Part shown: one piece after another, positions 23,538 to 34,187 of the stretch
Position numbering within the stretch: the stretch's first letter is position 1
How the letters are laid out: the number at the start of each line of letters is the position of its first letter
NCBI RefSeq assembly: GCF_021134715.1
Contig: NC_060023.1
Location: 9,052,001-9,116,000 of the forward strand
Reading direction: 5' to 3'
Length of the DNA: 64,000 nt
From: Daphnia pulex
Taxonomy: Eukaryota; Arthropoda; Branchiopoda; Diplostraca; Daphniidae
The notes under the pieces: generated by a model
Databases searched by the model: none
Told to the model about the DNA's origin: nothing
What the model saw: the letters and a program-made list of their open reading frames with translations, nothing else
Position numbers and translations under genes: made by a program

Positions 23538-25710
23538 TTTTAGATAGCTTTGCTCACTTGTACTCCCTAGACGACGGGCGAGGCAGAAGAGACTGGTCGG
23601 TGGTCCTACGATGCAGCTCGATTTTGTCTACCAAATGCAATATGCACAGAGACAATTTCTGTATAGCTGGCGGCGGGAATTAGTCCGGCAACTCTCCAAA
23701 GCTGCGTCATAACAGGTGGGTGGGTGAACGAACTCAATTGACTCTTGACTCGCCTTTTTTTGTGTCTTATCTGGACGTTCGGTTTGAAATAAAACGCACG
23801 TGGTCCAGCTGGATGACTTTACCTTGACCATGAAGTCACCCACAAACACCATTCAAACGGTAGACGGTAAAATTCGTTCACTCGGCGGGAAACTGGTTCA
23901 TTACTGTTTTGTTTTTGTTGTTTTTTAACACTGAAAATCTGAAATGTCATGGTGCCAAGAAACGAAGTTCAAACAACTCGTCCAGCAGCTCCAGCAGTAT
24001 ACATGATGCAGGGAGAAGATGTTGTCGGGAGACGTGCCAGGAATAATAATGAAGGTAGGTTATTGCCCAATGTTTCAACTGGGCGAAAAAAAGCGACCTA
24101 CGCGAAAATCCGGGGAAAATTTACCTACAACCCAGCTGGAATCGAAAAAAGGATCGCCTTAATGGCTTATTGTTAAGAATAATTACATGCAAATAAATGA
24201 TTTACGACTGTTTATGATTAGACGAGTGTTATCATTCCGACCACTTGTTAACGAAGAGGAGGAATGATGACAAGGCAAGGTTGATGTAAGGGCATTCTAG
24301 TGTGTAAAGTTGTGAAGAACTCGTGAATGCTATTGAACTTGACTACCGGAGAAGAGGGGGAAAAAAGCTCTTTCTCTAGATAAGAAATCGTAAAAAAATT
24401 TGTCAAAGGTTGACGTCCATTTGATAGGCTTTGTTAGAAGGATAGGAAAAGAAAGAAAGATGGGGAGACTCAGAAGCGACATGTTTGTAAGTCTTACACT
24501 TCGAAACATCGACAAAGGCCGTCCGAACCCTCCTGTACATGTTTGAACGACGAATTCCTATAACCGTAAAAGGACATCAATAAATTATTTCTATGAACCT
24601 TTTTTTTTTCTTTTAAAAAAAAGTAGCTCTTAAACAAAACACTTAAAGAAAAAAAAGAAATTTAAAAATTTACTGGATTGTTTGGCGGGGCGGAATCCAT
24701 CTGTTGGCCGTCTTCTCACTCTGGTAGTTATAAAAATAACAGCTGCGGTGTTTTGTTTTTTTAAAAACTCTCGATTTTCATTCGGGTATAATTGTAGTAC
24801 GGGAGACGCTAAAAACCAAGGCCGGAGTAAATCTACCGAACATTTTGTACGAAATGGAAATTAGTGTTGCTGTTGCCCGACAGCAAGTTTGGAATTCAAA
24901 ATATTCAACAATTTGTATCAGAAGTTTGCGGTTTTTAAAATGAAAGATAAAACTTAACTAACGACTTTTCAAATAAAAATTCGGTGGAATTGCGACGCAT
25001 CCAAGGCTGGACTAATGGCCGAAACTATAGCAGGGACGATCAAATTTTGGCACAACAAGAAATGAATACCTAAATTCTGCTCTGTAAATATTACACGCAA
25101 GAGCCAAGGTCGTCCTACCTATTAGCTACAAAAAAAAAATTGCGCAAAGATGGCACAGTGGCGGCAAACCGGTTTAAGCCAGCCGGAATCGTAAACTTTC
25201 GATTGCCCTTTTAGCAGGATCCGCTTGTTGTGTTTTTCCGTGGGAGTAGCAACAACACCAACTTGACGACAATTCCCGAGATATTTTAATGGCATAGAAG
25301 ATCTCGCTTTTATCGTATCATCTATATTAGCACAAGAATTTGGGAAGAGGGGGGAAAAAAGAAGAAGAAGGACGTGAGGGGGCCTCATTACTATGCGGAA
25401 GACGCATCCAGAGCCACGAGCAGCGGCCGGGCAGGCCCTGTGACCTTGGGGGTGTTTTTCTCAAGAAGAAGAACCTTTTAAAATAACATTCTGAATACGT
25501 AACACATGGATAAAATAGTCTTGCCTTTTGTAGTTCGGTTGCTACAGACCACCCTCCACACTATGTCCACCTGCTGATACCACGGAAGGTGTGGCCGCTA
25601 GCCGTTTTCGTTTTCTTCCAGATTTTCTCCTCCAATGTGCATCGAGAGTGATTTTAGTTTTCTCTACTTTTTTAAAAAATGTCGCAGGGGCGAAGGAAAT
25701 TCGTGGCCGG
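23538..25710. other. Intergenic between divergent cuticle genes, no supported gene
   Basis: A 75-codon plus-strand frame at 23949-24176 begins MVPRNEVQTTRPAAPA and has a GT donor-like site near 24055, like an orphan first exon, but no partner exon is seen downstream. Several A/T and poly-A/G stretches are present. Confidence 0.35.
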
Positions 25711-25719
25711 TATAAAAAG
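25711..25719 (+). promoter_or_regulatory. TATA box of cuticle gene F
   Basis: TATAAAAAG is 81 bp upstream of the ATG at 25792. ACTCACTCACC at 25727-25737 fits the initiator position, very close to an in-frame ATG at 25738. Confidence 0.6.
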
Positions 25720-25791
25720 ACGGGCAACTCACTCACCATGGATCAGAGGCTCTCCAGCGTTTGTTCTTGTGTAAGACATTGTAGCAGAGAA

Positions 25792-27428
25792 ATGAAAATG
25801 ATTCCGGCAGTAAGTTGATCTAAAATCTAAAATGCTATTCGAAATTAATTTTAGTTTATTTGTAACTGATTAATTCACTTATCTTTTTAAAAAGGTGATT
25901 CTGATTTGTATCGCAACGACGGTGACATCTGCACCGACTAGCCAGTACACGATTAACGTTGATGGGCCGGAAGGTCGTCATGTACAGATGGGCGAACCCG
26001 GCAAAGCTGTCTCCGGCTTTTACACGTAAATTTATTAGACACATCTTCTTTTTTTTTAATTTCCTAAGAAGTACAGACTGAATAAAGATATCACGTCAAA
26101 TCTTTAGCTCCCGGAGTTTAGACGGCCTGATGGAATACAAAACAAATTACGAGGCTGACGACAAAGGTTATCGTGCAACGGGTGATCATTTACCTGTCGC
26201 CGCTGTCCTTCCGGCAGTTCGTTCGTTGGATTCCGCACCGGAAGGCTACGTTTTCAAATACGAAGCTCCTGGAGGTCACAGCCACTACATGATGGGCCAA
26301 CCTGGCAAATCTGTCCAAGGATCATTCACGTAAATATTTACTTCTTATATGATGCAATTGTTTTTTTATTGATTTCAATCGTCTACTAATCATTTTAGAT
26401 ACGTTGATGCTGAGGGAAGATCACAACGCGTCGACTACGAAGCCGACGAGAAAGGCTACCGAGTCCTGCCCATCAAAGAAGAGGAAACACCCATTGCAAT
26501 TGCCTCCGTAAGTGCTGACGCTGAAGTCGTCAAAGCGGCCGAGCCAGTCATCCCAGTTGAGGCCGAACCGATTCCAGAGATTGTAGCCGAACCTATCACC
26601 CAAGTTGTTGCTGAACCGGTCGTCGCTGCACCTGTCCCAGAAGCTGTTGCCGAACCTGTCGTAGTGGCCGCTGCTGCTGATCCCGCCCCAAAACCTGTAG
26701 TAGTTGAAGATCCATCGAGTCGAACAATCCTTGTGACGGAAGAGAAACCCGTTGAAATGATGTACTACCAAAAGGACACGGGAGCCGCCGAAGCAGCTAC
26801 TCGAACCATCTCAGAAGAGGAAAAACCAGCTGTCATGATGTATTATCCAAAGGACGCTGAAGTCGCCAAAGAGGCCGAACCGGCGACGCGAACGATCCCA
26901 GAAGAAGAAAAACCAGCTTACATGATGTACTACATCAAAGACGCCGGAGACGTCGAAGTAGCCGAACCTGCCAGTCGAACGATCCCAGAAGAACAGCCAG
27001 CAGCCATGATGTACTATCCTAAAGAAGCTGAGGTGGCCAAAGAAGCCGAACCTGCCAGTCGAACAATCCCAGAGGAACAACCAGCCGCCATGATGTACTA
27101 TCCCAAAGATGCTGAAGTTGCTGAACCGTCCAGTAGAACGATTCAAGGCGCTTCCGAAGCAGTTGCTGAACCGGCTCCCGCTGTCGAAACAGTCGCAAGT
27201 GATTCTGCACCTGCCCAGCCGGTTGCTGAATCCACTCAATCAAATACCCAAGGAAAAGCGGTCTACGCCCTGCCTATCGCCCTACCCGGTGCAACTTATT
27301 ACGGCCTTCCAGCCAGATTCGTCCAGCCAGCCTTGCCCGCATTTCATTACGCTGCGCCCTACGCTTACGCTTACGGCTACAACGTTGGTTATCCTCTGAC
27401 AGGAGGAAGCTACGTTTACGCTCATTAA
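25792..27428 (+). CDS. Cuticle protein F with two R&R domains and a repeat tail (466 aa)
   Basis: Four exons: 25792-25809, 25895-26025, 26108-26329 and 26399-27428 (phases 0, 2, 2). Signal peptide MKMIPAVILICIATTVTSA. R&R domain 1 (about residues 22-73) has DGPEGRHVQMGEPGKAVSGF and NYEADDKGYRATGDHLP. Domain 2 (about 84-138) has YEAPGGHSHYMMGQPGKSV and RVDYEADEKGYRVLP. Each is split at the same place by a phase-2 intron, so exon 3 carries the second half of domain 1 and the first half of domain 2. Exon 4 continues with an Ala/Val/Pro/Glu-rich segment and then five to six imperfect repeats of about 25 residues, centred on SRTIPEE..PA-MMYYPKDAEVA. The C-terminus is Tyr/Ala-rich (YAYAYGYNVGYP) and ends YVYAH. 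It is a structural, chitin-binding cuticle protein; the repeats are unassigned. An in-frame upstream ATG at 25738 is possible. Polyadenylation signals lie near 27578 and 27591. Confidence 0.88.
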
Positions 27429-27975
27429 TGAACTCGATTGGTCCACACCTCCATTCTGAACGCGATCGCTCTGTTATCATTCTGTCATCACCTACCCAAT
27501 TGATTTGTCTTTTATTACACTGCTTCATTCTCAGCTCCGAATCTCTTAATTTTCAACGATCGCTACAACGGCGCGCAAATAAACGGATTGAATAAAGTCG
27601 TGTGGTTTCACCACTTTCTTCGTATAGGTACACACTCGGTGGCGGGGGAAAATAAATGGTAAGGTGAAATCGTGATTCGTTACTAGCCGAGAAAGGTGCG
27701 ACGATGCGATTAGAATCTGATTCGTCCATTTTCTAGAGTGGAAAAAAACAACGGGCCAACAAGACTATAACCTAGTTTTAAAATATACGCTCAAAAATGA
27801 CCAACAAGGATCGTTCGAACTTTTTCTTTCTCCAGTTTGGTCGACGCCTCCTCCCGCTTCTGTGTTTCCCCAAAACGCTGAATGAAAGCAACACGGACTT
27901 TCAGACTTTACATACAATATTCAACACGAAATTAAAACGTGAATGTAATGCATCGGCATTGAAACGAAAGTTGCC
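27429..27975. other. Intergenic, no gene seen
   Basis: The 3' UTR of gene F and the spacer up to the promoter of gene G. The open frame from 27797 crosses the TATA box of gene G and is not considered coding. Confidence 0.4.
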
Positions 27976-27982
27976 TATAAAG
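27976..27982 (+). promoter_or_regulatory. TATA box of cuticle gene G
   Basis: TATAAAG is followed about 30 bp downstream by GCGTCAGTCT, a good arthropod initiator (TCAGT), 75 bp before the ATG at 28085. Confidence 0.65.
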
Positions 27983-28084
27983 CTCAAAGAGAAAGACTGG
28001 ACCAGCGTCAGTCTATATCGTGATTTTGAAGCGGCAGCATCTTTTTTTCTTCGCATCCGCATTGTAATAAAAATAGCGAGGAGG

Positions 28085-29073
28085 ATGTGTAGTTTCAAGG
28101 TATGCCGGAACGTGCTTAAATCGTGTTCGTGTGTCTACTGACGTGGTGTTTGCTACCTTGATGGAAGGGAGGGATGATTCCTTTCACCTTTCACTTTATT
28201 GCTGGCGTGTGGGTTGATAATCTTCTTCTTTGTAGCTGATGGCCTTCGCGTGTTTGGTGGCGGCGGCGGCAGCGGTGGCAGCAGATCTCCCCGCGGGGGC
28301 GAAGAATCCAGCAGCTCAAGATGTTGGCAACTACACCGTTTTGTACGACGGGCCAGACGGAAGTCACCTACAGACGGGCGAACCAGGAAAAGCAGTGAAA
28401 GGATTTTACACGCAAGTGCCATCTTACAACTCATGTTTCAAGCTGTTTAATCGCTGTTTGAGCTGTTTCTTCTGCATTTTTAATTCGAAAAAGTTGATGG
28501 ATGAGCTCGCAAGAGTTTTGCTTTGTTCTCTCGAAAGCTCGTCCTCATTAACAAGGAGAAAGCTGGCAAAAGTTGTAATGACATCACAAATCTCCTAACT
28601 AATGTCTTATTCATTTCTGCAACAGTTTTTTCGACTCTCGTGGAAGAAAGCAAAAAGTCACATACGAAGCGGATGCGAGAGGATACCGCGTGACGTCCGC
28701 TGCCGTCGTGGCCACCGAATCAGCCCATCAAATTCCGGTTACTACTCGTCGACCGAGAATCATTGAAAAGATCGTGCCCAAACTACAAGGAGGAGTTTTC
28801 TTCACGAAGAAAGTTAACGAAGCTCGATCGGAATTGAGGGAACAATCCACAGTTCGCACAACATCAGTTGAGACCCCCCAATCAACCAGCAAACCAAACC
28901 CAGTTACCACCTCAATTCCAACGTTGAAGGAAGCTGAAAAAGAGATCATACACTTAAAGACTGTTCCGAAAAGTCAAATCAAATTCAAAGAACCTAGAGC
29001 ACTACTCAACTATGACTTTGCTTACAATTTGGGCTACCCTTATGTAGCTGGCATTTACGTGTATGCCCTTTGA
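28085..29073 (+). CDS. Cuticle protein G with R&R domain and a GC-AG intron (212 aa)
   Basis: Three exons: 28085-28099, 28236-28411 and 28626-29073 (phases 0, 2). Exon 1 encodes MCSFK; exon 2 gives an Ala-rich signal peptide core (LMAFACLVAAAAAVAA) and the first half of the R&R domain (YDGPDGSHLQTGEPGKAVKG). Exon 3 completes it (KQKVTYEADARGYRVTSA). The second intron begins with GC (AC-GCAAGT) where all paralogues have GT at this position; the sequence otherwise fits the known GC-AG donor class. The tail is Ser/Thr/Pro/Lys-rich and ends in YDFAYNLGYPYVAGIYVYAL, resembling the end of protein F. A chitin-binding cuticle role is expected. A polyadenylation signal lies near 29352. Confidence 0.82.
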
Positions 29074-29527
29074 ATCATACTCTTGCCTCTCCTTCGGCAC
29101 AACTTATTCCTGTTTTGAATATTTTTGGTCTCTTTCTGTTTTCTAACTACTGTTGACAAAAGAAAACGATTACTCACCGGTGGGTGTCGTGAACTAGCAG
29201 CTGTTATCTTCTCTCCGAGTTGAAATGTGTTGTTCCAAATTTGTGTAATACAAGCACACTGAAAACTTGTTAAAAAAAAATACTGAAATCAAATAAGTTG
29301 CAAACTTAAAACAAGAATTCATTTTCACCTTTCAACAAATGAGGGAATCTAAATAAAACTGACAGGCAATCCATCAACGAAGAAAATACCGTAACAAGAC
29401 TTTCCACTTTTTCGAGAACCACATGAGTTTTGAAATGAACGTGCATGCTAAACAGTAGAGCAGATGACGTAGCAGCGCAGAGCCATCTTCAGTCGAAAAT
29501 GACAAACGAAAGTCTTGGCGCGGCAGT
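29074..29527. other. Intergenic between convergent genes
   Basis: Space between cuticle gene G and the FEM1-like gene, holding both 3' UTRs. No further gene is seen. Confidence 0.4.
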
Positions 29528-31139
29528 TCAGTGATTTCGAACAAACAGCTGCAGAGTGGGTGGTAAGTTTTCAACAGGGATATTATTCTTCTGGATTGAT
29601 TGAGCACAATAACAAGTTAGAGGTAAAACGCTATGAATCACGTCATCAAGACGCGAATCGAATGACGCTTTGAAACTTTGCTGCTTCTTTCTGTTTCGCT
29701 TCAAAAGTTCCAAGACCGATTCACGTCGTCGATTCGATTGGTCTACGTGGCTCCCAGCATCCAAAAGAACTCGAACACTTTCAATAAAATTTGATCGAAT
29801 CACTGGAATATCATTTTCATTCGGGTTGTCCCAGGGATTCGTGAGCCAATATTCAAAATCGTTTTTAGGCAGCAAACAGTGAAGGGGGATGTTGCCGTCT
29901 GCGTCGATGGCGTTGGGATTTGCTCCGGCTTCCAGAAACAGTCGGATGACCTGCTGGTAATCGGGCTCTTTCTGCTCAACAACATAAAAAAGATTGCAAG
30001 CTCGATGGAAGAGATTGGGCTTGTCTGATTCCCATTCTTCGTAGATGTGGATGTAACGTGCAAGATTTTGCTTGAATCGTTCGCCGTCCTGGAAACTCAC
30101 CTGGGGTAGCATGCGCATAATCGATACGGAAAGGATACAGACAATTTTGGTTGTATCGTGAATATTATCGGCGCGATCCTTTTGGTTAGTTGGCCAGTAC
30201 ATTGAATGGATCCTGATCAAATGCTCAGAGGCGAAGCTGAAAACAAACGTTAATTTTTTGAATATACAAGAAGTGCTAGCGGGGAAATCGTTTTGCTCAT
30301 GTCGGATTGAACTCAAACAGTGGTCGAGGGCCGTTTTGTTGAAGTTCCACGCCTCGGCTGAGACGAACGAAGCTGAATTTTCCCACCAAATGTTCAATTG
30401 CTGCAAGACAGATATCCATGACATCCATGAATGCTTGATGAAGTTGGAAAGGATGTAAATGTTGGGAAATAGACGCAGCTGCCTTAGGACTAGCTCACAA
30501 ACAATAAGAGCTCGCTGAATTATTAGTTCATCTTTTGTAGGAATTTGTTCCGCTTCTTCCATTGTCTCTAAAGAAAGCAAGATTACATCAGACATTTTAA
30601 AACATTATTTAGGATATCGACCTACCATCAACTGGGAAAGGCACAAAATATTCGGATTTCTTCAAGTAAGACAATCCGCACAGAAGACTCTCCCGGTCCC
30701 CATGCAAGATGTATGCGGCACCGATCAATTCTAGAATATTAATTTGGCGAAGCAATTCAAATATATGGCGATTAGGCGAATCACTCAAGAACAAATCCAA
30801 ATTCACTGCAACTTTTTTTGTTTCGATCAGGTAATTGATGATGGACATTTGATCTGAAATGATGGCTGCAAATAATGGCGGGATTTTCAAATAATCCAAA
30901 TCTTTCCAGGAAAATCGACCTTCTTGACTGATGTCTATTTCCAATACGCCAACCAAAAATTGGACTACATGTAGATGCCTATTGCTGATGGCCACGAGCA
31001 GAGGCGTTTCTCCCGTTTCATTGTACGATTGGGCCAGATTGAAAATCATTTCCCCCCCGATTTTGCCGATAATTTCGTTCAGGTCGTCTAGCGATCCAAC
31101 AGACACAGCACGGAAGAATTCAATACTGATGGAGGCCAT
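29528..31139 (-). CDS. FEM1-like protein with a reduced ankyrin region (517 aa)
   Basis: Two exons on the minus strand: 31139-30626 and 30567-29528 (phase 1). The ATG at 31139 (MASISIEFFRAV) is the first ATG; the frame extends upstream without another. FEM1 proteins are ankyrin-repeat substrate receptors of Cullin-2 ubiquitin ligases. Matches to that family are of three kinds. N-terminal ankyrin-like units include ETGETPLLVAISNRHLHVVQ and KIPPLFAAIISDQMSIINYL. A central ILELIGAAYILHGDRES resembles the FEM1 segment with LLGA..ANDRE. C-terminal ankyrin units have ANPNAIDADGNIPLHCLLP and RVLLDAGSHVDQSNRRRESV, and the closing IPVENLPPTLQLFVRNH parallels the FEM1 ending. Only about two or three N-terminal repeats are visible where FEM1A-C have about seven, so the degron-binding surface is probably much changed. 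I am sure of the family likeness, not of the function. Confidence 0.8.
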
Positions 31140-31154
31140 TTTCAGTTTTGCCAA

Positions 31155-33194
31155 TTAAAAAATCACAACTCGAACGTTATAACAAGTCAAAATCTAATTG
31201 GCACTTACTGTAATTGTTCACTGCCTCTTGGAAAAAGCGACTGACGGATACCAGACGGAATCACATTTGACAGGAAAGAGCAGTACTACAAAATGTGGCT
31301 GCTTAGACTTCGTTCCTTAGTATCGGGTTTCGGGGTTTCCGCAGAAATTTGCTGTGGGGAATTCTCAGCTAATAAACTGCCGTTTACTCGACGTACTTTG
31401 GATTTCTTAGCTCATTTCTGAAAACTCAGAATGACGTCACCGACAAACACTTTTAGTTGACCAACCCGTCGCAGCTGCTCATTCACATTTCACAGGCTTT
31501 AAATTCGTTAAGTTACGACTATGCACCGGTCACAAGGAACATTTATAATCCTGCGGCCAAAGTCATTAATCGAAATTTTTTGAGTAGTCGGTAAATCGTT
31601 AAGAAGGAATTACGCAAGGAATCGTGGCTTGTTTCCAGCTTGAGCAATCCTTAAAGGCTTGAATAGAAATGTTCCTTTGTTCACTTTGTAAAATATTCAA
31701 GATCATAAATTTAAAAAATGTCAATTTCTTTAAAGGAAGTCTAAAGTTCAGCACGAATAAATCCGTAATCCATTAGATCGGAATGCCTGTTTTGCGGGTG
31801 CAGTATTGCGCTGATGTAATCGATATTTTCGTTCGGTGAGCGAAAGACGCAAATGCTGCAAGGGCTTGTATAAATATTTCAAATTTTTCACAAAAACCAG
31901 CGTTCGGAAACGAGCTGATACATTTTTTTGCTCTTGCTAAGAAACCAACAAGAAAACTCGAGTCGGACGTTAATAAAAATAAGAATACTAAATAATACAC
32001 GTCCTTCTATAATGAGTGGTTCTGTGCGAAACGTTAACGAGTGAGAGAAAGATAACGAGTCTTAATCTAGTCGTTTGTACTTTGATAATTTTTGATCGAC
32101 GAACTTAGTTCGTTGATCTGATGCGCCCAGAGATAATGAAAAGTTCAATTGAAAAATTCTCAGAATAAATTGACAGTCGGCTGACAAACCCGTTCACCTA
32201 ATTATTAAGTGTGATCCAGTACATTCAACCTGTGGGTTTCTTATCAATGCGACCGCAGAAAACACGCCAGGCTATTTGAATTCTTTGATTGATTTTCGAT
32301 TGAATTTTAGTCGAAATTTGTCGTTAGAAACATTTAAAAGAAAAGCGAACTATTTTTGTTGTAGCTACTTCGGCACGCGTACATGTTAATTATACAATTA
32401 CCGCGGAGCATAGAAGGCCGTCTTGACAATTAGCCAATTTAAAAAACCTGTGGTCCGTTGCGAAAAAGGCACACGTCCAACACAAGGAAGTCATTTCGAA
32501 AATTTGTGAAACTATTTGTTATAATAGTTGGAGTGACAACAGAAACATTAGTAGGATGCAAGACCTTCCTCAAGTCATTATCGTTATGCCAAGTTAGTGA
32601 TCAGCCAAGCGTTGATTGCATTGCCTATAGTTTTTACGTTCTTCTTTGGTCTGTTGATCACAACTTTGTTATTATTTTTGGGGGAAAATGGACGAATGAC
32701 CGGCGTAATATGGCCAGTTGAAAGTGAATTTGATGGCACACTATTTTGATTGACATTGTTTCTACCACGAAGGCCATCACAGACAATAAGTCAGACGAAT
32801 GGGAAAAAAAGACAAGGTCGCATTGGAATTTCTACCGAGTTCGTCGTTCTGGATGTCACTTTATTGTGAATGAATCGATTTATTCGACACCAACAATAAG
32901 CAGCCGGAGAGCCCCGAGGTGAAGTAACCGCACGACACTTTCCCATTGTTGAGGGGGGAATCACTAATAAGTAGCTGGACTATCATCTTAATATTTTAGT
33001 TTCGGTGTTTCTCTCTTTATAATTTGCTGTTGTATACTTTTCTGACGTTCATTTTCTTAACATTCTCAGGCTCCATTGCGTATGTTGACCGCGGTGGAAG
33101 AATGTTGCAATGATATAGAGACGGACCGTATTGCGGTACTCGTCGATAAAACGATGCGCTCGACTGCAAGGACGCCATCGCATATGTATACACC
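31155..33194. other. Intergenic, no gene seen
   Basis: About 2 kb upstream of both the FEM1-like gene and cuticle gene H. No reading frame has motif or splice support. A GTAAGT-type site on the minus strand near 31209 might belong to a 5' UTR exon of the FEM1-like gene. Confidence 0.4.
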
Positions 33195-33201
33195 TTATAA
33201 G
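33195..33201 (+). promoter_or_regulatory. TATA-like box of cuticle gene H
   Basis: TTATAAG is 59 bp upstream of the ATG at 33254, a very short leader. Confidence 0.5.
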
Positions 33202-33253
33202 AGGACGCACTTTCCTTGCAACTCATTCAACAACCAACTACCTAAGGCGCAAG

Positions 33254-34187
33254 ATGCACCTTTACGTAAGTTTTTCTTTTGTTTTTATCCCTCTCACTTT
33301 TTACGGTGCAGTGGACACGTTCAGAATTTTGGAAATGTCTAATGAAATGTCGTGTAAATTCTCTGGGTAAAGATTTTAGTCGTCGCCTTTTTGATTGACG
33401 TCGCTCACGCGGGACCTTTGAGACGGGAATCTAGTGCGAGTAACCAAATTATTTTGAGCTACAAAACGGACACTCACTCCCGTCACGAAACCGGAATACC
33501 CGGACGCGCCGTGCAAGGATCGTACAGGTTAGTTCGTTCTCACCATTGCGGAATTGTGGTGACCGATAGAATTTTCTTTTCCCATTAAAAACCGTACAGT
33601 AGAAAATGACGCAATCATTCTGACCGTGAAAAAGATGAGAAATTGTTTACCTTAAACGTTTGATTGGTCTTCTTAGTTACATCGGTGGCGATGGTCGGTG
33701 GTATAAGGTGACCTACGAAGCGGACGAGAGAGGATACCGGGCAAAGAGTGAGCAATTACCTTGGCCACTTCAACCGGTAGTCAGCCCACTGCCGCCAGTC
33801 CATCATTCGGATATCACCGTGAAACCAGCCCCAACAGTCGTCCATATCAAGGATGAGGAACCTGCTGTGGTGGAAATGAGCGAAAAAGAGCCAATTAAAA
33901 AATTACCAGCAACTCAAATCACTTGGAACAATACAAAGTCAAACGTGACACTAAAAGATGACAATGTTTTAAAAGAGGAACAACCCACGCAACCACAACT
34001 AGTACCCGCGATAGTCGAGCCAACAGAAAAACTGGCGATTCACGTGCCACTCTTCACCAAAGTTTACAGCTTGAAATCAACAAAATCCCAGCAGTCTAAA
34101 CACCGGAAAAATAAAGCTGGATCACAGTCCCCAATTACTCGCTACAAACTTTCCTTCCTTCCGGCTTACGGTTTAGTGATGCACTGA
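33254..34187 (+). CDS. Cuticle protein H with R&R domain (225 aa)
   Basis: Three exons: 33254-33265, 33373-33527 and 33677-34187 (phases 0, 2). Exon 1 encodes MHLY. The exon 2 acceptor is GTAAAG at 33372; using the later TTTTAG would hit a stop. The signal peptide continues ILVVAFLIDVAHA. The R&R domain is YKTDTHSRHETGIPGRAVQG and, after the phase-2 intron, DGRWYKVTYEADERGYRAKS then EQLP. It resembles protein E (YKADSHSR..GTPGKSVKGSY) more than A-D. The C-terminal ~120 residues are Pro/Lys/Glu-rich and end with a basic stretch and LSFLPAYGLVMH. A secreted, chitin-binding cuticle protein is expected. Confidence 0.83.

Noticed and set aside
23949-24176. 75-codon ORF beginning MVPRNEVQTTRPAAPA with a donor-like GT near 24055, resembling a first exon
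   Set aside because: No downstream exon in phase, no clear TATA box and no domain. It is left as an orphan open frame in the intergenic note.
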